Assembly: GCF_000293805.1 (NCBI RefSeq)
Contig: NZ_AMBZ01000004.1
Coordinates: forward strand, 269,001 to 333,000
DNA length: 64,000 bases
From: Paenibacillus alvei DSM 29
Lineage (GTDB): Bacteria > Bacillota > Bacilli > Paenibacillales > Paenibacillaceae
Direction: 5' to 3'
Part shown: positions 44,277 to 54,382 of the stretch, one piece after another
How positions within the stretch are numbered: position 1 is the first letter of the stretch
Layout of the letters: each line of letters begins with the position of its first letter
The notes under the pieces: generated by a model
The model's database searches: none
What the model saw: only the letters and a program-made list of their open reading frames with translations
What the model was told of the DNA's origin: nothing
Program-made: the position numbers and the translations under genes

Positions 44277-46724
44277 ATGTTTTCGATTGCTCATATTCGT
44301 GAAAACGACCAACAGGTACAGACGGTCGAGGCGCATTTGTTAGAGGTAAGAACATTAGCGGAAGGTTACGGTAGTAAGCTGGGTGTCCCTCATGTGACCG
44401 GACTAGCAGGTATGCTCCATGACATGGGAAAATATTCACAAGAGTTTTGTGAATATATTTTAGCGGCTGTAAGTAGTACTAATGTACTGGTAAAGAGAGG
44501 CAGTGTTGACCATTCGACGGCAGGAGGCAAGCTTTTATACGAGCTTTTTCATATAACCAATATCACGAAATATAAAGGCCTGTTAGCTGAGGTTGTCGGC
44601 AACGCCATCATTTCGCACCACTCCTATTTGCATGATTATCTCAATCAGGATTTGGAGTCTCCTTATTTACGGCGTGTCAGGGATAAGCAGATGGAAGAAT
44701 ATGAGGCAAGCAAACACTCCTTCTTCACGCACGTCATCAACGAGCGGGAATTTCATCAATATGTAGATTGGGCTGCGATAGAACTGGAACAATTTATGGC
44801 GCAAAATACGATAGGCAGCTCTGAACAGAAGCTCATGTTTCTCACGAAGTTCGTGTTCAGTGCATTAATCGATGCAGATCGAACGAACACTAGATGTTTT
44901 GAAGCGAATGTGCACGAAGAGCCAAAAGTGAATGTGGCGAACCTGTTCGAAGACTACTATGCGAAATTAATGGAAAAGGTATGTTCGTTTGCAGAGCATG
45001 AAGATGCCAATAAGCCTATTAATAGGCTCAGAAGTGAGATGTCAGCGCAATCTGAGCAATTTGCCGCGAAACCATCCGGAATCTATACCTTATCAATACC
45101 AACCGGAGGCGGCAAAACGTTAGCAAGCTTGCGATATGCCTTGAGGCATGCCATGACCTTTCACAAGCAACGCATTATCTATGTCGTTCCTTATACTACG
45201 ATTATTGAACAGAATGCCGCAACGGTTCGCAGTATCTTAGAGGACGAGTTGAATATATTGGAACATCATTCGAATGTGATCGAACATGAACATGATAATG
45301 ACGAAGAACTGGACGGCTTCGCCCTGACGCAGCAGCAGAAAGCCAAGCTGGCCAAGGATAACTGGGATGCTCCTATTATTTTCACGACGATGGTGCAATT
45401 CCTTAATGTGTTCTTTGCTCATGGGAGTCGTAACATTCGGAGACTTCATAATTTATGCGAAGGTGTTATCATCTTCGATGAAGTGCAGAAGGTTCCAACA
45501 CCTTGCATTTCATTGTTCAATCAGGCGTTAAACTTCCTGAAGCACTATGGTCAATCCAGCATCGTACTCTGTACGGCGACGCAGCCGGCACTGGACTTCG
45601 TTGAGCAGAAGCTCGATATCAATCCAGACGCCGAGATAATAGGCAAGATAGACCATGTCATTGAAGCATTTAAGCGTGTCGACATTGTAGATCGAGCGAC
45701 AGGTGAGACGTTTAATACCGATAAGCTGGCTGATTTTGTGCAGGCGACGATCGAAGACATGCGCAGTGTTCTCGTTATTTTGAATACGAAGTCTGTTGTC
45801 AAAAGCTTATACCAGCAATTAATGGAACGGTTCAAGGAAGCGCAATACGAGATGATTCCCCTCTATCATTTAAGCACTTCCATGTGCGCAGCGCACAGGT
45901 TTCATATTTTGCAGAAAGTTAAAGAGCATCTGGAACGAGAGGAAAAAGTCATTTGTATTAGCACCCAGCTAATAGAAGCAGGGGTTGATGTTAGCTTTGA
46001 TTGCGTCATACGTTCTCTCGCCGGGTTGGACTCGATAGCGCAAGCGGCAGGACGCTGCAACCGGCACGGGAAGGATGCGATTCGAAAGGTTTATATCATT
46101 GATCATGCGGAAGAGAACTTGGACAAGCTGAAGGAAATCAGGGTTGGCAAAGAAGCGGCGAAGAAGATGCTCATCGACATGAAGCGTGATTCGTCGGCTC
46201 ACGGTGGTGACATATTGTCGCGTCGAGCGATGGAGTGGTATTTCCAGACGTATTATTCGGAATTCAAATTGAACTTGAACTATCCGATTCCGACGCTTAG
46301 AAAGAATATGACAGAATTGTTGTACGCAGGACGGGGCGGGGAAGACACATATTATCAAGCCTACTGTCAAACGAAGAATGCACAGCTTCCGCTGTTTATC
46401 GCGAACAGCTATGGCACGGCGGCGAAGCATTTTGAGGTCATAGATAGCCATACATCATCTGTCATTGTCCCATATGGGGAGGGCAGGGAAGTTATTGCAG
46501 AATTGAACGGTGCTTGCACGATTGATGACCTCACACGGTTGCTCCGGAGAGCGCAGCAATTCACGGTCAATCTCTATAAGCATGAACTGAATCAACTTGA
46601 CCACAATAGTGGGCTGGATTGTTGCTTGGATGGGAGTGTTCTTGTACTGAAAGAAGGCGCTTACAGTGAAGATTATGGAGTGGATCTTGAAAATGATAGT
46701 GAGATAGAGTTTTTGAATTTCTAA
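44277..46724 (+). CDS. cas3: CRISPR-associated helicase/nuclease Cas3 (type I-C)
   Basis: The product is 815 aa. An N-terminal HD nuclease domain has H20, the HD pair at 48-49 in GMLHDMGKYSQEF, VDHSTAGG and ISHHSYLH. The SF2 helicase has Walker A IPTGGGKTLASLRYA near residues 275-281, IIFDEVQK near 400 (motif II), VLCTATQPA, CISTQLIEAGVDVSFD and QAAGRCNRHGK (motif VI). It degrades DNA recruited by Cascade/I-C. GAGGAG lies 7 nt upstream of ATG. Unusually, a 2.4-kb low-GC insert separates it from cas5c. Confidence 0.97.
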   Translation: MFSIAHIRENDQQVQTVEAHLLEVRTLAEGYGSKLGVPHVTGLAGMLHDMGKYSQEFCEYILAAVSSTNVLVKRGSVDHSTAGGKLLYELFHITNITKYKGLLAEVVGNAIISHHSYLHDYLNQDLESPYLRRVRDKQMEEYEASKHSFFTHVINEREFHQYVDWAAIELEQFMAQNTIGSSEQKLMFLTKFVFSALIDADRTNTRCFEANVHEEPKVNVANLFEDYYAKLMEKVCSFAEHEDANKPINRLRSEMSAQSEQFAAKPSGIYTLSIPTGGGKTLASLRYALRHAMTFHKQRIIYVVPYTTIIEQNAATVRSILEDELNILEHHSNVIEHEHDNDEELDGFALTQQQKAKLAKDNWDAPIIFTTMVQFLNVFFAHGSRNIRRLHNLCEGVIIFDEVQKVPTPCISLFNQALNFLKHYGQSSIVLCTATQPALDFVEQKLDINPDAEIIGKIDHVIEAFKRVDIVDRATGETFNTDKLADFVQATIEDMRSVLVILNTKSVVKSLYQQLMERFKEAQYEMIPLYHLSTSMCAAHRFHILQKVKEHLEREEKVICISTQLIEAGVDVSFDCVIRSLAGLDSIAQAAGRCNRHGKDAIRKVYIIDHAEENLDKLKEIRVGKEAAKKMLIDMKRDSSAHGGDILSRRAMEWYFQTYYSEFKLNLNYPIPTLRKNMTELLYAGRGGEDTYYQAYCQTKNAQLPLFIANSYGTAAKHFEVIDSHTSSVIVPYGEGREVIAELNGACTIDDLTRLLRRAQQFTVNLYKHELNQLDHNSGLDCCLDGSVLVLKEGAYSEDYGVDLENDSEIEFLNF

Positions 46725-46729
46725 CGAAT

Positions 46730-46759
46730 GAAACCTATCTTTGATAATAGATAGGTTTC
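46730..46759 (+). terminator. Hairpin after cas3
   Basis: GAAACCTATC (46730-46739) pairs perfectly with GATAGGTTTC (46750-46759), 10-nt loop. There is no good T run (CTAATAAAA follows), so termination may be partial. Confidence 0.55.
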
Positions 46760-46776
46760 CTAATAAAATAATATAT

Positions 46777-46800
46777 ATTTCAATCCACGCTTGTAGCGAC
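46777..46800 (-). repeat. Orphan degenerate CRISPR repeat, inverted, between cas3 and the cargo genes
   Basis: The minus strand reads GTCGC...AAGCGTGGATTGAAAT. The first 5 and last 15 bases (GCGTGGATTGAAAT plus neighbours) match the I-C repeat of both arrays, but 8 internal bases are missing, destroying the stem. It is opposite in orientation to the arrays and has no second copy nearby. Confidence 0.75.
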
Positions 46801-47128
46801 AATCCATTATAGCATAAAGATAATGAATAGGTGTAATGTTGTTATATATATTTTTATTATGTTCATATAATATTTAATTAGGTTTAATTGACCGACGCTG
46901 AGGGTTTGTGTAAAATATGGATATGTAAATAATTCTTCGATTATAATTTGAAAATTTTATGTCAACTTAAAATGAAAATTTATAGCATTTCGAAATTGAA
47001 AGTATAAGAGTTTTGATCCTAACGATTAAGGAACAAGTACCTAAAATAGGTTTTATAAAACAATGAAATCTCCTGTACTTTAAGCACAATAAAATGTTAA
47101 TGGTTTGAATTGAATCAAGGAGGACATT
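46801..47128. other. AT-rich gap before the DUF4062 gene
   Basis: 328 nt of strongly AT-rich DNA with no supported gene. The composition change from cas3 is abrupt and marks the left side of the inserted cargo. AAGGAGG at 47118-47124 is the next gene's ribosome site. Confidence 0.5.
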
Positions 47129-48115
47129 ATGGCTAAGCCAAGGGTATTTATCAGTTCAACTTTTTATGATTTAAAATATGTAAGAGCTGATATTGAAAGA
47201 TTTGTACGAGAAATGGGCTATGATCCCGTTTTAAATGAAAGAGGAAATATTTCTTATGGGAGTGATGAAAGATTAGAAGAATACTGTTACAAAGAAGTTG
47301 AATTAACAGATATACTTGTAGCGATTGTGGGTGGGAGATATGGAAGCGAATCTTTCAATTCACAATATTCTATTACTCAAATGGAAATTAAAACTGCACT
47401 TAAACAAGGGAAACAAGTGTATATTTTTATTGATAAGTCAGTTTACTCTGAGTATCACACTTATCTTAATAATAAAGATGTGAAAGATATTAAGTACAGA
47501 TATGTTGATGATGTGAAAGTTTATAAATTTATAGAGGAATTAGAAAATCTCCCACAAAACAATCCTATATCTACTTTCGAACATTCAAATGAAATCGTTA
47601 TCTTTTTAAAAGAACAATGGTCTGGATTGTTCCAGAGATTCTTACAGCAACAATCAAGACTGTCAGAAAATAAATCTCTTGAAAATATTAATGCAACTGC
47701 AAAGACATTGAATCAATTAGTGAATTTTTTTAACGGAAGAAAGGAAAAATTCAGATCATGCTATAAAGGAAATATTGTTAAGTAATCATCCAGTTTTTAT
47801 AAAATTAAAAAATTTAACAAATACACCTTACCCAATATTTTTTAGAAACAAGTCTGATCTTGAGGCTTGGCTAGAGGCTAGAAGATATCAAGAAAAAGAG
47901 AGAGACCCATTTTTTCCTGATGAAGATGAAGAAGATTATCTGATTTATAAAAATGAAACCAAAAATTTGATTTTTTATTAAAAATATTTAAAGGGATTTT
48001 TGATGAAAATGATAGATTAATAGTATTCACTGCAGATGAGTGGAATGAAGATTGGCTTGTCAGTGAGGAAATTAGTAAATCATTTGAAATTAACGATGAT
48101 GACTTGCCTTTTTAA
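47129..48115 (+). pseudogene. DUF4062-domain protein inside the cas operon, two frameshifts
   Basis: Residues 1-150 match DUF4062 (RVFISSTFYDLKYVRADIER, DILVAIVGGRYGSES, ALKQGKQVYIFIDKSVYSEY), a TIR-like domain often at the N-terminus of STAND-type or other conflict proteins. The frame stops at 47785 but continues in two further frames: NSDHAIKEILLSNHPVFIK, RNKSDLEAWLEAR; then KIFKGIFDENDRLIVFTADE to 48115. The shifts lie in an A5 run (47745-47749, one extra A) and a T6 run (47971-47976, one T short). Correction gives 328 aa with no net length change. The gene is low-GC, unlike cas3 and cas5c. Its role is unknown; an accessory defence function is inference. Confidence 0.72.
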
Positions 48116-48263
48116 AAAATTCGACATAGAAAAAATGAGAGGATTTTATGAGGGAGGGGACTAACTGCATCACGGCGGGGTTTTGTCTCCCACAGTGGAT
48201 GATCTTTCAAGAATTTCAAAATATGAAAACAAAATTAAACTATGAAATAGGGGGGGATTTCCA

Positions 48264-48932
48264 GTGGACAAAGCTATAAATCGAAAAGATGGGAAGGTAT
48301 ATTTGATAAAAGATTGGCTAATTAACTTTGGTCCAAATTATATGGGTGAATGTATGGTTTGCGGTAATTCACTTAAAATTCGTGCGGATCATACATCAGC
48401 TAGAACTGCTCACTTTTGGCATAATAGACCCCATACCAAATGCCCTACAATTGAACAAAACATTTCAAAATATAGCCATCTAACTCCAACAACAATCGAT
48501 AAAGAAAATGCAATAAAAGTAAAGTCGGAATTTGTTGAAAACTATTATTATATATATTTGAAATGCGACCAATTATGTGATGGTAGTCTTCGCTTTGCTG
48601 AGTTTAGAAATCTAGTAGAGAAGGCAAATAAACAAAAAATTTGGTATTACAAAGATTTATCAATTGAATATATTCCCTATATACTTTTGACGTTAGAAGA
48701 GTTGTTTAAGATTAGTACAAACTACAAAAAACAGGCTTTCTATTTCTGCTTTGAACCTAATATGAACAATTTTGATGATTTATGGATTAGAACCAATCTT
48801 AAAAAGAAGCTTTGGAGAATACATACTGATGTTTCGAAGAATATAGAGGAATTTAGTATTAATAACCTGTTACCAAAAGAGCCATTTTGGGTTGAAAAAT
48901 CGAGAGAAAGAATAAATAAAATGATTAATTAA
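48264..48932 (+). CDS. Unknown protein with a C2/H-C zinc-like motif, in the cas operon insert
   Basis: The product is 222 aa and I do not recognise a named family. The N-terminal 65 residues hold C30-x2-C33 (GECMVCGN), then H43, H50, H53, H57 and C60 (AHFWHNRPHTKCP), which could bind zinc. This resembles the beta-ribbon at the start of CoiA-like competence proteins, though no CoiA nuclease motif follows. The rest is Tyr/Lys/Asn-rich. GGGGGGA lies about 10 nt before GTG 48264. Low GC and position next to the DUF4062 gene suggest both arrived together. Confidence 0.6.
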   Translation: MDKAINRKDGKVYLIKDWLINFGPNYMGECMVCGNSLKIRADHTSARTAHFWHNRPHTKCPTIEQNISKYSHLTPTTIDKENAIKVKSEFVENYYYIYLKCDQLCDGSLRFAEFRNLVEKANKQKIWYYKDLSIEYIPYILLTLEELFKISTNYKKQAFYFCFEPNMNNFDDLWIRTNLKKKLWRIHTDVSKNIEEFSINNLLPKEPFWVEKSRERINKMIN

Positions 48933-49173
48933 CAGAACTCCAATCTCTTAACCAACGCGATATTTATACACTTCGATTCTACTGAAGCGGATGGTGCGGA
49001 ATTAGGGAAAGCAACCAGACATTGATTCAAGGCAATAATGATTTTACTGATTAAGATGAACAATTTGTTATAAAGTGAAGAAAACCTATTAACTCAGTTG
49101 AAAGATTTTTTAAGGTATGTAGGTCTGTTTTAAGCATTTATAAAAGCAGACGCAATTAAGGAAAGGAGGCTCT
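48933..49173. other. Spacer between the cargo and cas5c
   Basis: 241 nt, AT-rich to about 49150; no gene supported. GGAAAGGAGG at 49160-49169 is the cas5c ribosome site. No CRISPR-repeat remnant was seen at this right-hand boundary, unlike the left. Confidence 0.45.
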
Positions 49174-49896
49174 ATGATGAGAAATAGTATCGAGTTCGAA
49201 GTATACGGGAACTATGCATTGTTCACTGATCCGTTAACGAAGCTGGGTGGAGAGAAGCTATCTTATCAGGTTCCTACCTATCAAGCACTGAAGGGAATTG
49301 TAGAATCGATCTATTGGAAGCCGACATTGCTGTTTATCGTGGATGCAGTGCGCGTCATGAATCCGATTCGCATGGAGTCTAAGGGAATTCGGCCAATCGA
49401 TTACGGCGGGGGCAATACACTGGCTAACTATACGTATTTGAAAGATGTGCGATATCAATGTAGAGCACATTTTATTTTTAACCCGCACAGACCGGATCTG
49501 GAATATGACCGCAACGAGCACAAGCACCACAATATATTGAAGCGTTCTCTGCAAGCTGGTGGACGGCGAGATATTTTCCTAGGGTCACGAGAGTGTCAAG
49601 GGTATGTGGAACCTTGTGTATTCGGAGAAGGTGAAAGCTTTTACAATAATTATGGCGACATCTATCTCGGAACGATGGTGCACGGCATTAATTACCCGGA
49701 TGAGACGGGCAGACGGCAAATGGAGACACGATTGTGGAATCCAGTTATGCGGAACGGGATTATTGAATTTATTGCGCCGGACAATTGCACCCAAGTACGT
49801 ACTATTGCGGATATGGAGCCTAAGCAGTTTACGAGCGGGAATATGGAATCCGTTGATGATCTGTTCGCCCAAATGGAAGCGGGTGAAGCTAGGTGA
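49174..49896 (+). CDS. cas5c: Cas5c (Cas5d), pre-crRNA endonuclease and Cascade subunit, type I-C
   Basis: The product is 240 aa. The N-terminus [21 protein letters not shown] and [20 protein letters not shown] is the Cas5d signature; the His/Tyr/Lys active-site region and the internal [11 protein letters not shown] are present. In type I-C no Cas6 exists and Cas5c cuts the repeat itself, consistent with no cas6 in this locus. It has a strong AAAGGAGG and overlaps cas8c by 4 nt. Confidence 0.96.
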   Translation: MMRNSIEFEVYGNYALFTDPLTKLGGEKLSYQVPTYQALKGIVESIYWKPTLLFIVDAVRVMNPIRMESKGIRPIDYGGGNTLANYTYLKDVRYQCRAHFIFNPHRPDLEYDRNEHKHHNILKRSLQAGGRRDIFLGSRECQGYVEPCVFGEGESFYNNYGDIYLGTMVHGINYPDETGRRQMETRLWNPVMRNGIIEFIAPDNCTQVRTIADMEPKQFTSGNMESVDDLFAQMEAGEAR

Positions 49897-51845
49897 GTTG
49901 GCTGCTGCAATTATATGAGACGTATGAAGCGAATCTGGATCGAGTAGGTGTTATAGAAAAGAAGCGCAACGAGCAAGAATTTACGCTGCTGCCGATTTCG
50001 CATACGACGCAGACGGCACATATCGAAGTGAATGTGACGGAGGACGGCGAATTTCATTCTTCCAGCTTCGTAGATAAGAGTGATGCCAGTACGTTAATAC
50101 CGTGTACGGAAGCTTCGGCGAGCCGGGCGGGCTCCAAAGTCGCTCCGTATCCGCTGCACGATAAGATTAGCTATGTGGCTGGAGATTATACCACCTATGG
50201 CGGTCAAGTAAAGAAGGAAGATCCGTTCACCGCTTATATCGAGCAATTAGGTGACTGGGCGTCGTCTCCCTATGCCCATGCCAAAGTGAAAAGTATTTAT
50301 GCGTATGTGAGCAAAGGGCGGTTGATACAGGACTTGGTGGAGGACAAGAAGCTCGCACTGGATGCCAACAACCGTCTGATCGGAAAATGGGACAAGAAAT
50401 ATGCCTCTCTGTACAGCGAGAAACCGCAGATTTTTTCTATATTAACCGGTGAACAAGATAGTGCCTTCATACGGTTTAACGTCTACTCGTCGGGTGAGCA
50501 TTTAGACAAAGTATGGGATGATCCAGAGATGTATGAATCGTTCGTGCAGTATTACAACCAGAGGCTTGGAGCTGAGAAGCTCTGCTATGTAACAGGCAAC
50601 ATGCTGCCGAGCACTGACAAGCATGCAAATAAGATTCGCAATGCGGCAGATAAAGCTAAGCTCATCTCGGCGAATGATACGAGCGGCTTCACGTTCAGAG
50701 GAAGGTACAGTCATAGTGTTGAAGTTGCAAGCATCAGCTACGAAGTATCGCAGAAAGCCCATAATGCATTAAAGTGGCTTATTCAGCGGCAAGGCAAGAT
50801 GATTGATCAGCGTGTTTTTCTCGTATGGGCGAACGATGCGCTATATGTCCCTGCCCCGGAGGACGACACGTTCTCACTCGATCCTACACCGTTTGTAGTA
50901 CAGCGGAAATCGTATACGAATCCAGAGCTGGCACAAGAAGTTGCCAAGGCATTGGATGGCTATTGCAATAAGCTGGCATCTTCCGATTCCAAAGTGAACC
51001 TACTCGTTCTCGACTCGGCGACAACAGGGCGAATGGCTGTACTCTACTATCGGATGATGGAGAAGCAGCAATACTTCGACCGTTTGTTGAAATGGCACAC
51101 GAGCTGTGTATGGCTGCACCGTTATCGCAAGGACGAAAATGGGGATTTTGTACAGTTCTCCGGTGCGCCGTCTACAAAGGATATTGCATTTGCAGCTTAT
51201 GGTTCCAAGGCGAATGAGAAGATCGTGAAGGGATTAATGGAGCGCATGCTGCCTTGTATTGTAGATGGAAGAGTGATTCCGTCCGACATTGTCAGAAGTG
51301 CGATCCGCCGCGCTTCCAACCCGATATCGATGGAGAAGTGGGAATGGGAGAAGACGTTAAGCATCGCTTGCGCCTTGGTGAATAGAGAGTTGCTAAATAA
51401 GAAGGAGGGGTACGAGGTGGCATTGGATAAGGAAAATAAGGATCGCAGCTATCTGTTCGGGCGGTTGCTGGCAGTTGCTGATGTCTTGGAGCGTCGGGTG
51501 TTGGACGAAGAATCACGCCGATCCGGCAAACCAGGGTCAAGTCATGTACGTGCCAGTAATGCGATTCGGTATATGAATTCATTTGCACAGCATCCAGAAC
51601 GAACATGGAAAACGATTCAGGCCAGCTTGCAGCCGTACCAAGCGAGATTAGGGTCGAAAGGCTATTATTTATCTGGAATCATCGACGAGATTGCCTCTGC
51701 ATTTCATCATGATGACTTTAATAACAAGCCATTATCAGGAAAGTATCTGTTAGGCTTCTATAGTCAGCGGCACGAGCTTTATAAGAAGAAAGAAAGCCCT
51801 GAAAGTTCAAGTGAACAATCCAATGAAGAGGAGCTGGAATCATGA
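49893..51845 (+). CDS. cas8c: Cas8c (Csd1), large subunit of the type I-C effector
   Basis: The product is 650 aa starting at GTG 49893. Csd1 marks: [74 protein letters not shown]-like [33 protein letters not shown]. It recognises the PAM and contacts target DNA; in I-C an internal start also yields the small subunit Cas11. The C-terminal third after about residue 525 could serve that role here. Coupled to its neighbours by 4-nt overlaps. Confidence 0.96.
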   Translation: MSWLLQLYETYEANLDRVGVIEKKRNEQEFTLLPISHTTQTAHIEVNVTEDGEFHSSSFVDKSDASTLIPCTEASASRAGSKVAPYPLHDKISYVAGDYTTYGGQVKKEDPFTAYIEQLGDWASSPYAHAKVKSIYAYVSKGRLIQDLVEDKKLALDANNRLIGKWDKKYASLYSEKPQIFSILTGEQDSAFIRFNVYSSGEHLDKVWDDPEMYESFVQYYNQRLGAEKLCYVTGNMLPSTDKHANKIRNAADKAKLISANDTSGFTFRGRYSHSVEVASISYEVSQKAHNALKWLIQRQGKMIDQRVFLVWANDALYVPAPEDDTFSLDPTPFVVQRKSYTNPELAQEVAKALDGYCNKLASSDSKVNLLVLDSATTGRMAVLYYRMMEKQQYFDRLLKWHTSCVWLHRYRKDENGDFVQFSGAPSTKDIAFAAYGSKANEKIVKGLMERMLPCIVDGRVIPSDIVRSAIRRASNPISMEKWEWEKTLSIACALVNRELLNKKEGYEVALDKENKDRSYLFGRLLAVADVLERRVLDEESRRSGKPGSSHVRASNAIRYMNSFAQHPERTWKTIQASLQPYQARLGSKGYYLSGIIDEIASAFHHDDFNNKPLSGKYLLGFYSQRHELYKKKESPESSSEQSNEEELES

Positions 51846-52702
51846 CAGTTTTGGATCATAAAGTTGACTTTGCGGTTGTATTTTCGGTAACGAAGGCGAA
51901 TCCCAATGGCGACCCGTTAAATGGGAATCGTCCACGTCAGAACTATGATGGACATGGCGAGATATCGGATGTGGCCTTGAAACGCAAAATCAGAAATCGA
52001 TTGCAAGACAACGGAGAGTCTATTTTTGTCCAATCCAATGATCGTAATACGGATTCGTTCAAGAGCTTGAGAGAACGTGCCGAAGCGAATGAGGCGCTGG
52101 CTAAAATAATGAAGGCAAAAGACGGGGCAAGCGAGGAGTTCGCTAAGATAGCTTGTGAGGAATGGATCGATGTCCGGAGCTTTGGCCAAGTGTTCGCTTT
52201 CAAAGGAGGATCAGATAAAGGAGTCTCCGTCGGTGTGCGCGGGCCAGTATCGATTCATACGGCAACTAGCGTAGAACCGATTGATATTACCAGTATGCAA
52301 ATTACGAAAAGCGTGAATTCTGAACCAGGCAAAGATAAAGGTTCGGATACGATGGGGATGAAGCATCGCGTCGACTTCGGCATATATGTATGCTACGGCA
52401 GCATTAACACCCAATTGGCAGAGAAGACGGGATTCACGAACGACGACGCAGAGAAAATCAAGCAAGCGCTTGTAACGATGTTCGAAAATGACGTCTCTTC
52501 TGCCAGACCTGATGGGAGTATGGAAGTAGTGAAAGTGTTCTGGTGGGAGCATCGTTCGAAGCTCGGACAGTATTCTTCAGCGAAAGTACACCGTTCCTTG
52601 AAGGTTAGCAAAAACAAGGAAGAACCTAAATCTTTAGAGGATTATACGATTGCGTGGAATGAGCTGGACGGATTGAGCGTAGAGGTCATTGATGGCCTAT
52701 AA
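51842..52702 (+). CDS. cas7c: Cas7c (Csd2), backbone subunit of the type I-C effector
   Basis: The product is 286 aa. Typical N-terminus VDFAVVFSVTKANPNGDPLN and GNRPRQNYDGHGEISDVALK, with SVGVRGPVSIHTATSVEPID and KHRVDFGIYVCYGSIN further on. Multiple copies coat the crRNA. ATGA overlap with cas8c and 11-nt overlap with cas4. Confidence 0.97.
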   Translation: MTVLDHKVDFAVVFSVTKANPNGDPLNGNRPRQNYDGHGEISDVALKRKIRNRLQDNGESIFVQSNDRNTDSFKSLRERAEANEALAKIMKAKDGASEEFAKIACEEWIDVRSFGQVFAFKGGSDKGVSVGVRGPVSIHTATSVEPIDITSMQITKSVNSEPGKDKGSDTMGMKHRVDFGIYVCYGSINTQLAEKTGFTNDDAEKIKQALVTMFENDVSSARPDGSMEVVKVFWWEHRSKLGQYSSAKVHRSLKVSKNKEEPKSLEDYTIAWNELDGLSVEVIDGL

Positions 52703-53363
52703 GGATGAAGATGATTATTTGCTGTTATCTGGTATTCAGCACTACCAATTCTGCAAGCGGCAATGGGCACTCATTCATGTAGAGCAGCAGTGGGAGGAAA
52801 ATGTAAGAACCATCGAAGGACAGCATCTCCATCGTCATGCAGATCAGCCGTTCACGAGAGAAAAGCGTGGCGATAAGCTTGTCGTTCGTGCGATGTCAGT
52901 GAAATCGCATGAACTGATGTTCTCTGGGGTGTGCGATGTCGTAGAGTTCATTCGAGATGAGCGCGGAGTTCCTATCAACGGAGCGGACGGCACATACTTG
53001 GCATATCCGGTTGAGTACAAGCGAGGCAAGCCGAAGAAGGATGAATCGGACGTGCTGCAATTAGCAGCACAGGCGATCTGTTTGGAGGAGATGCTGCTAT
53101 GTGATGTACAGACAGGATATATTTTCTATCAAGAGCTGAAGCATCGGGTTGAAGTGCCGCTTACGGATGATGTGAAGCAAAAAGTACGGAAGATCGCCGT
53201 AGAGATGCAAGATTTTTATAAGCGCAAGATTACGCCGAAAGTGAAGACAGGAGCATTTTGCAAAAGCTGTTCGCTTCATTCTATATGCTTGCCCGCACTG
53301 ATGAATAAACGGACGGTCAAAAGCTATATTGAGGGGAAGATCAAGGATGAGGCGTCTTCTTAA
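52692..53363 (+). CDS. cas4: Cas4, RecB-like nuclease with Fe-S cluster (Cas4a/Dna2 type)
   Basis: The product is 223 aa. Four cluster cysteines are expected at C21 (YQFCKRQW) and in the C-terminal CKSCSLHSIC. Nuclease motifs are FSGVCDVVEF, YPVEYKRGKPKKDE (RecB motif III with K) and DVLQLAAQAICLEEM (QxxxY-like). It trims prespacers and selects PAM with Cas1-Cas2. The start is ATG 52692, within the end of cas7c. Confidence 0.96.
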   Translation: MAYKDEDDYLLLSGIQHYQFCKRQWALIHVEQQWEENVRTIEGQHLHRHADQPFTREKRGDKLVVRAMSVKSHELMFSGVCDVVEFIRDERGVPINGADGTYLAYPVEYKRGKPKKDESDVLQLAAQAICLEEMLLCDVQTGYIFYQELKHRVEVPLTDDVKQKVRKIAVEMQDFYKRKITPKVKTGAFCKSCSLHSICLPALMNKRTVKSYIEGKIKDEASS

Positions 53364-54378
53364 CACGTTATATATAACCCAGCCGGACGTTTATTTGTCG
53401 CTGGACGGTGATAATATCGTACTTCTAAAGGAGCAAGAGAAGCTTGGCAGACTCCCGCTGCATAATTTGGAAGCGATCATATCTTTCGGGTATACGGGTG
53501 CTAGTCCGGCTTTAATGGGATATTGTGCGGATCGGAATATTTCGATTACTTTTCTGACGATGAGTGGAAGGTTTCTGGCTAGGGTTATTGGACAGAGCAA
53601 AGGCAACGTTGTGCTAAGGAAGAAGCAATATGCGATATCCGAGGATGAATCTTGGTCTGTGAAGATCGCCCGCAACTTTATAGTAGCCAAGATTTACAAT
53701 CATAAATGGATGGTCGAGCGAATGACTCGGGATTATCCGCTGCGGATCGATGTGGCACAATTCAAAAAAGTGTCGGAGCAATTATCCTCTCTTATGATTG
53801 AAGTCAGAGCATGCGAAGATTTAGAGCGGTTAAGAGGCTTGGAGGGTCAGGGTGCTGTAAGCTACAACAAAGTGTTCGGCCACATGATCTTGCAGCAGCA
53901 GGATGACTTTTATTTTCATGCACGCTCGCGCAGACCGCCGCTCGATAACGTCAATGCAATGTTGTCGCTTGCTTATACCTTGCTGGCTCATGATATGGCG
54001 TCCGCCTTGGAAGCAGTGGGGCTTGATGCCTATGTCGGCTTTCTGCATCGTGACCGACCGGGACGAGTGTCTTTGGCGTTGGATGTGATGGAAGAGCTGC
54101 GGGGCGTCTATGCGGACAAATTTGTTCTGGCCTTGATCAACAAGCGCATATTGAACAAAGATGATTTCTTCAAAAAGGAAAATGGCGCTGTTCTGATGAC
54201 GGATGATGCGCGCAAGAAGTTCTTGGATGCGTGGCAGAAGAAAAAGCAAGAAAAGATTAGCCATCCTTTCCTTGGAGAGAACATCAGTTGGGGATTGGTG
54301 CCGCATGCCCAGGCACTATTGCTAGCTCGCTATTTGCGCGGTGATCTGGATGAATACCCTCCATTTTTATGGAAGTAG
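53347..54378 (+). CDS. cas1: Cas1 integrase (type I-C)
   Basis: The product is 343 aa. The N-terminal beta domain is LLNTLYITQPDVYLSLDGDN. The C-terminal helical catalytic part has EGQGAVSYNKVFG (Glu), and AYVGFLHRDRPGRVSLALDV then MEELR (His and Asp/Glu metal ligands). It integrates new spacers. I choose ATG 53347 inside the end of cas4; a frame from 53329 adds six residues without a better ribosome site. Confidence 0.97.
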   Translation: MRRLLNTLYITQPDVYLSLDGDNIVLLKEQEKLGRLPLHNLEAIISFGYTGASPALMGYCADRNISITFLTMSGRFLARVIGQSKGNVVLRKKQYAISEDESWSVKIARNFIVAKIYNHKWMVERMTRDYPLRIDVAQFKKVSEQLSSLMIEVRACEDLERLRGLEGQGAVSYNKVFGHMILQQQDDFYFHARSRRPPLDNVNAMLSLAYTLLAHDMASALEAVGLDAYVGFLHRDRPGRVSLALDVMEELRGVYADKFVLALINKRILNKDDFFKKENGAVLMTDDARKKFLDAWQKKKQEKISHPFLGENISWGLVPHAQALLLARYLRGDLDEYPPFLWK

Positions 54379-54382
54379 GTGT

